NCBI GenBank assembly: GCA_025362655.1
Contig: JANYFM010000021.1
Location: forward strand, 1 to 37,222
Length of the DNA stretch: 37,222 bases
Origin: Hyphomicrobiales bacterium
Lineage (GTDB): Bacteria; Pseudomonadota; Alphaproteobacteria; Rhizobiales; Beijerinckiaceae
Direction of reading: 5' to 3'
In this document: in pieces, positions 9,772 to 17,715 of the stretch
Layout: every line of letters starts with the position of its first letter
Numbering within the stretch: position 1 is the stretch's first letter
The notes under the pieces: generated by a model
The model's input: the letters and a program-made list of their open reading frames with translations, nothing else
Told to the model about the DNA's origin: nothing
Database searches by the model: none
Program-made: the position numbers and the translations under genes

Positions 9772-11060
9772 ATCCGCTGATGAACCAAACTTTGACAATC
9801 GACAAGCTCGGCCAGCGCGGCGAGGGCATCGCGGCCGGCGATGAGGGCCAGGTTTTCGTGCCCTATGCGCTGGCGGGCGAGACTGTGACCGCCGAGGTGC
9901 ATAACGAGCGCGGCCGGCTCGTTGAAATCCTTGAGCCCAGCCCCGACCGCATTCCGGCGTTTTGCCCGCATTACGGAATCTGCGGCGGCTGCGCCGTGCA
10001 GGCGCTGGCCGCGCCCGCCTATGCTGAGTGGAAGCGGGGTCTCGTGGTGGCCGCGTTGGCGCACGCGGGCGCTGTGATACCCGTCGCGCCGCTGATCGAT
10101 GCCCATGGCGAGGGCCGCCGCCGCGCGACTTTCCACGCGCGCTTTGCCCGCGATGAACGCGGCGCCGCCATCCTTGAAGTCGGATTCATGCGCGCCCGTG
10201 AGCACGCGATCGTCGACATCGAAGCCTGCCCGGTTCTCGCGCCCTCCATGGCCGGCGCTGTCGCCGCCGCGCGCGCTGTGGCTTCCGCGCTGAAATCCAA
10301 GGAGAAGCCCCTCGATATCGTTGTCACCGCGACGCTGAACGGTCTGGATATTGACGTCCGCGGCGCGGGAAAACTGGATTTCACCCTGTCGCAAAAGCTG
10401 GTTGCCGCGGCCGCCGCGCTCGACATCGCGCGGATTTCAAACCACGGCGAAACCATCATCGAGCGCCGGGCCCCCGCGCTCGCCATGGGCCGCGCCGGCG
10501 TGATTCTCCCTGCCGGCGCCTTTTTGCAGGCGACGTCAGCCGGTGAGGCTGCGCTGGCGGCGCTCGCGCAGGCCGGCATCGGCAAATCCAAGAGCGTCGC
10601 GGATCTATTCGCCGGCGTCGGCACTTTCGCGCTGCGCCTCGCCGAAACCGCCGCCGTTCACGCGGTGGAAACCGACGCCGCCATGCTCGGCGCGCTGGAG
10701 CGGGCCGCGCATGAGGCGCCGGGGCTGCGGCGCGTCACCATTGAGACGCGCGATCTGTTCCGCCGGCCGCTGCTGGCGGACGAGCTTAATCGTTTCGATG
10801 CGGTCGTGTTCGATCCGCCGCGCTCGGGAGCGGAGTCTCAGGCCAAACAGCTCGCAGCCTCCGCCGTGCCGGTCGTGATCGCCTTCTCCTGCAACGTCCA
10901 GACCCTCTCGCGCGATGCGAAGATACTGCTGGATGGCGGTTATGCCTGCGATCTCGTCACGCCCGTCGATCAGTTCCGCCACTCGCCGCATGTCGAGATG
11001 GCCGCCGTGTTCCGGCGCGCCAAAGTCAAAGCCGGACGGCGCGGACGCCTGCTCGGCTGA
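9768..11060 (+). CDS. TrmA/RlmD-type 23S rRNA or tRNA (uracil-5) methyltransferase
   Basis: This 430-residue protein has an N-terminal TRAM-like domain (TIDKLGQRGEGIA), a cysteine cluster CPHYGICGGC plus a later ACP for a 4Fe-4S site, and a C-terminal methyltransferase domain with LFAGVGTFALRLA. The catalytic segments DPPRSGAE and SCNVQTLSRD carry the cysteine nucleophile of m5U methyltransferases. The start overlaps the tlyA stop by four bases (ATGA). Family members modify U747, U1939 or tRNA U54; the exact target cannot be assigned here. Only 12 bases separate it from the convergent amidase gene. Confidence 0.92.
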   Translation: MNPLMNQTLTIDKLGQRGEGIAAGDEGQVFVPYALAGETVTAEVHNERGRLVEILEPSPDRIPAFCPHYGICGGCAVQALAAPAYAEWKRGLVVAALAHAGAVIPVAPLIDAHGEGRRRATFHARFARDERGAAILEVGFMRAREHAIVDIEACPVLAPSMAGAVAAARAVASALKSKEKPLDIVVTATLNGLDIDVRGAGKLDFTLSQKLVAAAAALDIARISNHGETIIERRAPALAMGRAGVILPAGAFLQATSAGEAALAALAQAGIGKSKSVADLFAGVGTFALRLAETAAVHAVETDAAMLGALERAAHEAPGLRRVTIETRDLFRRPLLADELNRFDAVVFDPPRSGAESQAKQLAASAVPVVIAFSCNVQTLSRDAKILLDGGYACDLVTPVDQFRHSPHVEMAAVFRRAKVKAGRRGRLLG

Positions 11061-11072
11061 GCCGCGCCGGCG

Positions 11073-11708
11073 TTACGCGATGGCCGGCTGCAAGGCGTTC
11101 AGATGCGCCTCGATTTCCTCGCAAGTCAGAAGGTCCGCGTATTTCTGGCCGATATCGAACAGGTTCGCCTCGTGCGGGCCCATGGCGCGGTCGCCGACGC
11201 CGTCAGACGCGACGATGACGCGGAAATTGTAACTCATGGCGTCAATGACAGAGGCGCGCACGCAGCCCGACGTCGTGCAGCCTGTGACGATAATGGTGTC
11301 CGCGCCTTTGCCGACCAGCCAGCCGGCGAGGCTGGTGCCAAAGAAAGCCGAGGGCTGCGTTTTGCGGATCACGTGTTCTCCGGGCGCCGGCTCCAGCTCG
11401 GGCACAATCTGGCTTGACAGCGCGCTTTCCGTGAGGCCCCGCAGGGCCGGCGCTTTCAGGCAAAACACGCCGTGGTCCGAACCGTCGTTCGCGTAAACGA
11501 CGCGGGTGAAGACGATGGGCAGCAGCGCGGCCCGGGCCGCCGAGAGCAGCCCCGCAGTGCGCGCGATGGCGTCGGCTATATTGCCGCCGCCGAATTGCGC
11601 GGGATCGTTGAAGCCGTTGGTGAAATCGACAATGAGCAGCGCCGGCGCGCGGCCGAAGCCCGACAGGTTGCCAAAACCCTGCGATTTGTAAATGTCGAGG
11701 TCCGCCAT
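11073..11708 (-). CDS. Isochorismatase-fold amidohydrolase, N-carbamoylsarcosine amidase/NicF-like
   Basis: The 211-residue cysteine hydrolase keeps the full triad: D28 (LLIVDFTNGF), K116 (RKTQPSAFFGT) and C149 in TGCTTSGCVRAS. The segments GGGNIADAI, FTRVVYANDGSDHGVF and the YNFRVIVASDGVGDRA end are close to N-carbamoylsarcosine amidase and to maleamate amidohydrolase NicF of nicotinate breakdown. It would release ammonia from a small amide or carbamoyl acid. The ATG at 11708 is preferred to the track start 20 codons upstream. It is the last gene of a minus-strand operon, 13 bases after the NMT1-like gene. A maleate-isomerase homologue is encoded divergently, which favours a maleamate-type reaction, but that is inference. 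Confidence 0.85.
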   Translation of the reverse strand: MADLDIYKSQGFGNLSGFGRAPALLIVDFTNGFNDPAQFGGGNIADAIARTAGLLSAARAALLPIVFTRVVYANDGSDHGVFCLKAPALRGLTESALSSQIVPELEPAPGEHVIRKTQPSAFFGTSLAGWLVGKGADTIIVTGCTTSGCVRASVIDAMSYNFRVIVASDGVGDRAMGPHEANLFDIGQKYADLLTCEEIEAHLNALQPAIA

Positions 11709-11721
11709 GGCGCTTCTCCCC

Positions 11722-12648
11722 TTACGGTTTCCAATAGCGGCTGAACCGCGTCGCCACCACATCCTCATAGGCGACGGGCGTCTCGATAAGCCCCTGGTTC
11801 ATTTGGAACTCAACCATGCCCCGCACAAATTCCGGCGTGATCGACGCATCATATTGCGGCAGATCGCGCTTGACGACATCGGCGATGAGCTCGGCCTCGG
11901 CGGCCGGGAAAAGCTTGCGTCCGACTTTTGTCGCCAGCGAAATGTCGGCTTTCAGCGCCTGTTGGGTTTTCACCAAAGCGCGCACCGCGGCCGCCGCCTG
12001 TTCGGGGTTGCGCTCGATCACCGCGTCCGACGTGATCAGGGCTGACATGGTGTAATGCAGCGCTTTGGGCGGCCCGTCGCCGCGCCGCGCATCGATCACG
12101 ATAGTGCCCGCGCCGCTGCGAACCGCGACCTCCGCGCCCATGCCGTTTGCCCAGAAGCCGTCGATGAGCCCGGCCTCCAGCGCTTTGGCGGCGGCGACGC
12201 CGAAATTCTTGTTCTCGCCCAGAAAGGCGCCGGGCACCGGGCCGATGGTCACTTTGTCGCGGACAACATCAATGCCGGATTCAATCAGCAATTGTTTCAG
12301 CCCGAGATCGACCAGCGGGGCGGCGCCGATGCTCAGCCCTTTGATGGCGGAAATATCGCCCTTTTTCGCGCCGATATCCTTGCGCAGAACCAGGAACCAA
12401 TAAGTGTTCTGCGCCTGCGCCGCCAAAAGTTTGCCGCCTTTCCAGCCGGGAAAAGCGAAGGGCACGCTGTGGGCGGAGCCGCCGACGAAATCGATGCCGC
12501 CGTCGCGCAAAACCTCCAGCGTTTTGTTGACCGGAAAAATCAGCTCCAGCTTCATATCGAGCCCCTCCTCCTGGAAGAAGCCAAGCTCGACGGCCGCCGC
12601 GGCGGGAAAGTAGGAGTTGGAAATCAGATCGGGGATGGCTATTTTCAT
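11722..12648 (-). CDS. NMT1/THI5-like (SsuA/TauA-type) binding protein without signal peptide
   Basis: The 308 residues follow the periplasmic binding fold of ABC-type nitrate/sulfonate/thiamine-precursor proteins: AAAVELGFFQEEGLDMKLEL near the start, GGIDFVGGSA and GAAPLVDLGLKQLL later. Unlike typical members there is no signal peptide or lipobox; the protein starts MKIAIPDLISNSYFPA at once, and no alternative upstream start adds one. No ABC permease or ATPase gene is in the window. It sits between the FAD monooxygenase (23-base gap) and amidase genes. It may be a cytoplasmic ligand-binding protein or enzyme, or may be exported by an unusual route. Confidence 0.82.
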   Translation of the reverse strand: MKIAIPDLISNSYFPAAAAVELGFFQEEGLDMKLELIFPVNKTLEVLRDGGIDFVGGSAHSVPFAFPGWKGGKLLAAQAQNTYWFLVLRKDIGAKKGDISAIKGLSIGAAPLVDLGLKQLLIESGIDVVRDKVTIGPVPGAFLGENKNFGVAAAKALEAGLIDGFWANGMGAEVAVRSGAGTIVIDARRGDGPPKALHYTMSALITSDAVIERNPEQAAAAVRALVKTQQALKADISLATKVGRKLFPAAEAELIADVVKRDLPQYDASITPEFVRGMVEFQMNQGLIETPVAYEDVVATRFSRYWKP

Positions 12649-12671
12649 TGGCCTCGGTCCTTGCTTTTGTT

Positions 12672-13877
12672 TCACACGATGGAATTGGCGCGGCGCAGTC
12701 CTTCGATCATCGCGACGCGCAGCAAATAGGCGCGCAGGGCGGCGGGGTCGGCGGCGATGGCGCGCAATTCATCGTGAAAGGCGCGCCGCGCGGTCTCGTC
12801 CTTTTGTTCGATGTTTCGCTTATTGTCGATGGTCTGACGCTGCAAAAACTCCTGCGCGACGGTGCGGCGCTGGCGGTCGTAGAGATCGAACAGGTCTTCG
12901 CTCTCCCCGTCAAACACCCGGCAGGTCTTATCCGCCAGATTGAATGCGTCGTGCAGGCCAAAGTTCATTCCCATGCCGCCGAGCGGATTGTTGATATGCG
13001 CCGCGTCCCCCGCGATAAGCAGGCGCCCGGCGCGGTAGCGCGAGGCGACGCGCTGATGCACGTCATAGAGGTTTTTGTGCGCGATGGCGTAATCCCCGGC
13101 CTTGGGGTGGAACCCCTGGATCAGCCGCTGCGCGTTCGCCTCGTCCAGTATCCCTTCCGGCGCCGCGGCGGCGTCGGTGGGGAACACCACGCGCCACATC
13201 CCCAGGCCGTCCTCGCCCGGCACGCGAAATAAGGCGCACCATTGTTCGGGGTCCGCGATGTAATTCGTCCATGCATAGCCAGCCGCGCCAAAATCGAAGC
13301 GCGTGCTGAGCACGAGAAAGCGCTCAGCATAGGTAAAGCCTTCGAATGGAACCTTCATGGATTTGCGCACCTGGCTGCGCCCGCCGTCGCAGCCCGCCAT
13401 ATAAAGGCCATGAAAAATCCGCGCGCCGTCCGGTGTTTCCACATGGGCCAGGACGCCCTGCGCATCCTGTTCGGCGCCGGTGACGCGGTGGCGCATCAAT
13501 ACCTCGGCGTTCGGATAATCCTTGAGAAGATCGCGCAGAAGAAAGCAGAGCTTGTGCTGCTCCAGCATCAGGCGGAAGGGATACCGGGTATCGTCCCGGA
13601 GCGAGCCGAGATCGAAATCCGCAATGACGCCAAGCCGCCGGTCGCGGTACTGGTAGTTGGGCACAACCAGCCCGCGGGCGATCATCGCTTGCGCGGCGCC
13701 GATGCCGTCGAACAATTCCAGGGTCGGCGGATGGATCGTGCCGGCTCTCGGATCATCAAAAATTTTATCCCCCGCCTCAAACAGGGTGACGGGAATGCCG
13801 CGCCGCGCGAGGCAAAGCGCGAGGGTGAAACCAACGGGCCCGCCGCCTGCGATCAGCACCCTGTCCCGCCCGCTCAT
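12672..13877 (-). CDS. FAD-dependent aromatic monooxygenase, PHBH family
   Basis: This 401-residue flavoprotein hydroxylase has the dinucleotide site LIAGGGPVGFTLALCLARRG at 9-28 with the acidic end of strand two (LFEAG), and the second FAD motif LLIAGDAAHINNPLGGMGMN near 300. A DG segment (GCDGGRSQVRKS) is also visible. Such enzymes hydroxylate phenolic or heteroaromatic acids with NAD(P)H and O2. The ATG at 13877 follows GGAGCGG; the track start adds 17 residues. It is first in the minus-strand operon monooxygenase, binding protein, amidase, and divergent from the racemase-like gene. Substrate unknown; the operon suggests an N-containing aromatic. Confidence 0.88.
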   Translation of the reverse strand: MSGRDRVLIAGGGPVGFTLALCLARRGIPVTLFEAGDKIFDDPRAGTIHPPTLELFDGIGAAQAMIARGLVVPNYQYRDRRLGVIADFDLGSLRDDTRYPFRLMLEQHKLCFLLRDLLKDYPNAEVLMRHRVTGAEQDAQGVLAHVETPDGARIFHGLYMAGCDGGRSQVRKSMKVPFEGFTYAERFLVLSTRFDFGAAGYAWTNYIADPEQWCALFRVPGEDGLGMWRVVFPTDAAAAPEGILDEANAQRLIQGFHPKAGDYAIAHKNLYDVHQRVASRYRAGRLLIAGDAAHINNPLGGMGMNFGLHDAFNLADKTCRVFDGESEDLFDLYDRQRRTVAQEFLQRQTIDNKRNIEQKDETARRAFHDELRAIAADPAALRAYLLRVAMIEGLRRANSIV

Positions 13878-13919
13878 ATCCGCTCCGAAAACACAACCGC
13901 CGTCACCAGGGCCAGCCGC

Positions 13920-13936
13920 CGCATTCACCTAATGCG
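13920..13936. promoter_or_regulatory. Inverted repeat in the divergent promoter of catabolic region A
   Basis: CGCATT-CACCT-AATGCG has perfect six-base arms around a five-base centre. It lies between the FAD monooxygenase start (13877, minus) and the racemase-like start (14000, plus), a position typical for an operator controlling both units. No regulator gene is adjacent, so the binding protein is unknown. Confidence 0.35.
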
Positions 13937-13999
13937 CTCTTTCAAAATCCGTCAACAGGCCGCACAATGATGCGCATCGCACAGGCGCCGGGAGGCCGC

Positions 14000-14782
14000 A
14001 TGAATCCGCAAAACAAAATCCTCAAAGCCCAGCAGCCGTGGATCGGCCCGCGCGGCCGCATCGGCGTTGTGCTGCCCTCGACCAATATCGGCGTCGAATA
14101 TGACTGCCAGCGCATCATCCCGCCCGGCGTGACGTGGCATTTCGCGCGGTTTTTCGTGGCGCAGCCCGATCTTTCCAGCGATGATATGTTCCTCGCCTTC
14201 ATTGAGGAAATCCGCAAAACGATTCCCGACGCGGTGCGCGATATCATGACCTGCGAGCCCTCTTACATTATGATGGGCATGTCGGCGGAAACGTTCTGGG
14301 GCGGCCTTGAGGGCAATGCCGAATTTGAGGCGCGGCTGCGCGAGGGGCTTGGCCCGCATATCGGGCTGACCAGCGGCGCCGCCGCGCTGAAAGCCTCGCT
14401 CGACGCTTTCGGCGCGAGACGCGTGGCGGCGCTGACGCCCTATCAAAGCGTCGGTGACGATCAGGTGCGGCGGTTTCTGGAGGAGTCCGGCTATGAGGTG
14501 ACAAACGTCGTTGGCCTCAAATGCGATACCGCGACCTCGATCGCCCATACGCCGCCGCGCGAGGTGATCGACGTTATTCTCAACCAGCTCGATGGCGACG
14601 GCGTTGACGCCATCGTTCAGGCTGGCACCAACCTTTCGACACAGGATATTTTCCCCGCGCTGGAAATGCAGCTCGGCAAGCCGCTGATCCCCATCAACGT
14701 CGCCACCATCTGGCACGCTCTGCGGGCGCAGGGAATCGTCGACAGGATTTATGGCCGCGGCCTGCTGCTGGAGCGGTTTTAG
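14000..14782 (+). CDS. Asp/Glu racemase-superfamily protein (maleate isomerase/AMDase-like) lacking both catalytic cysteines
   Basis: The 260 residues match the maleate isomerase/arylmalonate decarboxylase fold: GRIGVVLPSTNIGVEYDCQRI at the start, PYQSVGDDQVRRFLEESG in the second half, and KPLIPINVATIWHALR near the end. In characterised members a cysteine sits in the G-C-T-S loop and another in the S-C-x-x-L loop. Here these read GMSAETFWGG (M94) and AGTNLST (G209), so neither cysteine is present; C36, C84 and C175 lie elsewhere. The chemistry must therefore differ from the two-cysteine mechanism. The ATG at 14000 follows GGGAGG; two further ATGs at 13967 and 13970 are possible. It is divergent from the monooxygenase-amidase operon. 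Confidence 0.85.
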   Translation: MNPQNKILKAQQPWIGPRGRIGVVLPSTNIGVEYDCQRIIPPGVTWHFARFFVAQPDLSSDDMFLAFIEEIRKTIPDAVRDIMTCEPSYIMMGMSAETFWGGLEGNAEFEARLREGLGPHIGLTSGAAALKASLDAFGARRVAALTPYQSVGDDQVRRFLEESGYEVTNVVGLKCDTATSIAHTPPREVIDVILNQLDGDGVDAIVQAGTNLSTQDIFPALEMQLGKPLIPINVATIWHALRAQGIVDRIYGRGLLLERF

Positions 14783-14784
14783 CT

Positions 14785-15762
14785 TCAGGTCGCGCTTAAG
14801 CCCGCCAGTTTCACCGCCTCGGCCCAGAGTTTAATGTCCGCCGCGATGGTTTCGCGGAACTGGTCGGGCCGGTCGCCCAGCGGCGTGATGCCGAACGTTT
14901 CGAAAGCGCTCAGCAGTTCCGGCGCCTTCAGCGCCAGCGCCACTTTAGCCGCGAGGCTGTCGATGATTTCGCCAGGCGTGCCCGCCGGCGCCAGCAAGCC
15001 GTTCCACGTCAGCGTTTTGAACCCGGGGAAGCCTGATTCCGCAACCGTCGGCACATCCGGCAATTGCGGCGCGCGCGCCGCGCTGGAGATGGCCAGCAGA
15101 CGCAGCGAGCCGGTGCCCGCATGCGGCATAACCTCCGACAGATTGGCAAAATAAAAGGGAATATGACCCGCCAGCAGATCGGTCACCGCGGGCGCGCCGC
15201 CCTGGTAGGGCACGTGCGTCATCGTCAGTCCCGCGCGGTTGAGCAGCAGCATCATCGTAAGATGGCTGAGGCTGCCGATGCCGCCGGAGCCGTAGGGCAT
15301 GCTGTCTTTCGCCGCTTTGGCGTAAGCGACGAACTCACCGAGCGTTTTGGCTTGCACGAGCTTGGCGCTCGCCGCCAGCACGAAGGGATTGTAACCGACA
15401 TTGCTGACCGGCGCGAAATCGTTGACGGGGTCATAGTTGACCTTGGTCATCGCCGGAAAAATGGCGATCTGCGGCAGCGCCGCCATGAACAATGTATATC
15501 CGTCCTTCGGCGAGCGGGCCGCCGCGCTGGCAGCCAGCGCGCCATTGGCGCCGGGCCGGTTTTCGACGATGAACTGCTCTTTGAACAGTTCGCTCAATTG
15601 CCGCGCGGTCAGCCGGGCGATGCTGTCGGTGTTGCCGCCGGCCGCGAACGGCACGAGAATGCGAACGGGTTTCAGCGGCCATCCCTGCGCGCGGGCCGGC
15701 AATGCGGCGCTGACAGGAAGGCCCGCGAGGACGGCGGCGGTGAAACGTCGTCTTGTCAGCAT
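14785..15762 (-). CDS. Tripartite tricarboxylate transporter binding protein (TctC/Bug family)
   Basis: The 325-residue protein starts MLTRRRFTAAVLAG, a twin-arginine-like signal ending at ARAQG, then the typical WPLKPVRILVPFAAGGNTD, VENRPGANG and YGSGGIGSLSH family segments. It would capture a carboxylate or related small molecule in the periplasm. No tctA/tctB partner is present. AAGGAG precedes the chosen ATG; the track start 15 codons upstream is less likely. It converges with the racemase-like gene (2-base gap) and is divergent from the amidohydrolase gene, so it probably serves the same catabolic region. Confidence 0.92.
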   Translation of the reverse strand: MLTRRRFTAAVLAGLPVSAALPARAQGWPLKPVRILVPFAAGGNTDSIARLTARQLSELFKEQFIVENRPGANGALAASAAARSPKDGYTLFMAALPQIAIFPAMTKVNYDPVNDFAPVSNVGYNPFVLAASAKLVQAKTLGEFVAYAKAAKDSMPYGSGGIGSLSHLTMMLLLNRAGLTMTHVPYQGGAPAVTDLLAGHIPFYFANLSEVMPHAGTGSLRLLAISSAARAPQLPDVPTVAESGFPGFKTLTWNGLLAPAGTPGEIIDSLAAKVALALKAPELLSAFETFGITPLGDRPDQFRETIAADIKLWAEAVKLAGLSAT

Positions 15763-15926
15763 GAGACGGCTCCTTGGAATGCTATTGTAGCGCATTTTGA
15801 AGTCCAAGCCAGATTCGGGCCAGGACCGCGTAATGCCGAAACGCCGCCACCGCTTGATCTGAGGCGCGGGATACGGGAAGGTCGCGTTTTCCGGATCATC
15901 TCCGGCGCAACACTTCTGGAGGAGTC

Positions 15927-17012
15927 ATGACGGCATTTCTGGCGCGCGGTGTGTCGGCGGGCGAAGCGGCATGCTCCTGTTGCGGCGTTTCCCGGCGCGG
16001 ATTGTTGCTGGGCGGCGCGGCGGCGGCGGGCGCGGCGCTCGCGGGGCCGGCGGGCTTTGCGCAAACCCCCGCGCCCCCTTCCCCTTCTTCGCGCATTGAC
16101 ACGCATCATCATTTCTATCCGCCCGCGGTGCAGGCGTTCCCCGGAGTCGCAAGCCCGCTGATCGCCGCGTGGTCGCCGGCCAAATCGCTGGAGGAGATGG
16201 ACAAGAACGGGGTGAAAACCTCGATCCTCTCGATGGCCTCCGCGCCGCTGGCTTGGTTTCAGATGGAAACCCAGGAATCCCGCAAATTCGTGCGCGGCAT
16301 CAACGATTTCGGCGCAAAGATGATCGCCGACAAGCCCGGCCGCTTCGGCCTTTTCGCTTTTCTCTCCATGGTTGATGTCGAGGGCTCTCTGAAAGAGATT
16401 GAATATGCCTTTGACACTCTGAAAGCCGATGGCGTCGGCCTGTCCACAAGCTACGTTGACAAATATCCGGGCGACGAGAAATTCGCGCCCGTCTTCGCCG
16501 AGCTCAATCGCCGCAAAGCGACGGTCTATTTTCACCCGACAACCGCCGCTTGCTGCGCCGGCTATGTTCCGCAGGCCGGCGATTCATGGGCCGAAGTGCC
16601 GCACGACACGACGCGCGCCATCCTCAGCCTGATGTTCACGGGCTCCTTGCTGAAATACCGCGACATCAAGTTCCTGTGGTCGCACGGCGGCGGCACGGTT
16701 CCGATGCTGGCGGGCCGCATAGACTGGCTGTCGAACCTCCAGGTGCGCAACCGCAAGGATTTGCTGCCCGACGGCATTGAGGCGGAGCTGAAGCGCTTTT
16801 GGTATGATACCGCGAATGCCGGCTATGCCAGCTCCATGGCGGCGCTGCTGAAGCTGGTGCCGTCCTCGCAGATAGTGTTTGGCACCGATTATCCTTATAT
16901 CACCACGGAATGGAACATGAAGGCTTTGCGCGGCGCGGGCATCACGGATGAGATGATCCGCGGCATTGAATCGGAAAACGCCAAAACACTCATTCCGCGC
17001 CTCAAAGCCTAA
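15927..17012 (+). CDS. Tat-exported metal-dependent amidohydrolase, ACMSD-like
   Basis: The 361 residues begin with a twin-arginine signal (VSRRGLLLGG at 21-30, cleavage near GFAQT) followed by an amidohydrolase-2 TIM barrel. The metal ligands are in place: H60 and H62 in DTHHHFYP, H203 in YFHPTTAACC, H253 in WSHGGG and D321 in FGTDYPY. The family includes decarboxylases and hydrolases such as ACMS decarboxylase and gamma-resorcylate decarboxylase. Export would place the reaction in the periplasm. GGAGG precedes the ATG. It heads a plus-strand operon with the GST and FMN reductase genes. A close homologue, frameshifted, lies at 30488-31596. Confidence 0.9.
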   Translation: MTAFLARGVSAGEAACSCCGVSRRGLLLGGAAAAGAALAGPAGFAQTPAPPSPSSRIDTHHHFYPPAVQAFPGVASPLIAAWSPAKSLEEMDKNGVKTSILSMASAPLAWFQMETQESRKFVRGINDFGAKMIADKPGRFGLFAFLSMVDVEGSLKEIEYAFDTLKADGVGLSTSYVDKYPGDEKFAPVFAELNRRKATVYFHPTTAACCAGYVPQAGDSWAEVPHDTTRAILSLMFTGSLLKYRDIKFLWSHGGGTVPMLAGRIDWLSNLQVRNRKDLLPDGIEAELKRFWYDTANAGYASSMAALLKLVPSSQIVFGTDYPYITTEWNMKALRGAGITDEMIRGIESENAKTLIPRLKA

Positions 17013-17033
17013 TCCGCCTTAAAGGAAAACAAT

Positions 17034-17681
17034 ATGTCCGCAGTCATTCTCCACGGTTATTTCCGCTCGTCGGCGGCGTTCCGCACCCGCATCGCGCTCA
17101 ACCTCAAAGGGATCGCCTACGGGCAAAAATCCCGCCATCTGCGCAAGGGCGAGCAGCGCGCGCCCGATTTTCTCAAGCTCAATCCGCAGGGCCTCGTGCC
17201 CGCGCTTGAGATCGACGGGCGGGTGCTGACGCAATCCCTCGCCATCATTGAATATCTTGAAGAGACGCGGCCGGCGCCGGCGCTGCTGCCGAAGGATTCC
17301 GCCGGACGGGCGCGGGTGCGCGCGCTGGCCTACGCCCACGCCATAGAAATCCACCCCATCAATAATCTTCGCGTGCTGCAGGACCTGACCGCGCGGTTCG
17401 GCGCCGATGAGAAGGCGGTGGCGGACTGGTTCCGCCACTGGGTGAACGAAACCTTCGGCCCGATTGAAACGATGCTGGCGAATGATTCCGCGACGGGAAA
17501 ATTCAGTCACGGCGACACGCCGGGCCTGGCGGATGTGTGCCTAGTGCCGCAGGTCGTCAATAATATGCGTTTTGATGTGGATATGTCGGTTTACCCGGTG
17601 ATTTCCCGTATCCATAAAGCCTGCCTAGAACTGCCGGCCTTCGCCGACGCGATGCCGGCAAAACAGCCGGACGCCGAATAG
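17034..17681 (+). CDS. Zeta-class GST, maleylacetoacetate/maleylpyruvate isomerase family
   Basis: These enzymes use glutathione to isomerise maleylacetoacetate or maleylpyruvate in tyrosine or gentisate breakdown. The 215 residues show YFRSSAAFRTRIALNLKG (N-terminal thioredoxin fold with the active-site serines), LNPQGLVPALEIDG and QSLAIIEYLEETRP, then an all-helical C domain with the SLADVCLVPQ-type segment (here GLADVCLVPQVVNN). The Cys of the SSC motif is Ala, as in related alphaproteobacterial forms as far as I recall. It lies 21 bases after the amidohydrolase gene with its own AGGAAA site. No dioxygenase making the substrate is encoded nearby. Confidence 0.9.
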   Translation: MSAVILHGYFRSSAAFRTRIALNLKGIAYGQKSRHLRKGEQRAPDFLKLNPQGLVPALEIDGRVLTQSLAIIEYLEETRPAPALLPKDSAGRARVRALAYAHAIEIHPINNLRVLQDLTARFGADEKAVADWFRHWVNETFGPIETMLANDSATGKFSHGDTPGLADVCLVPQVVNNMRFDVDMSVYPVISRIHKACLELPAFADAMPAKQPDAE

Positions 17682-17715
17682 TCCTCCGGCGCAATCCATT
17701 CTTCGGGGACACATT

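Noticed and set aside
17034-17681. Loss of the SSC cysteine in the zeta GST as an anomaly
   Set aside because: SSAA in this position appears normal in related alphaproteobacterial enzymes, so it is not reported as a finding.
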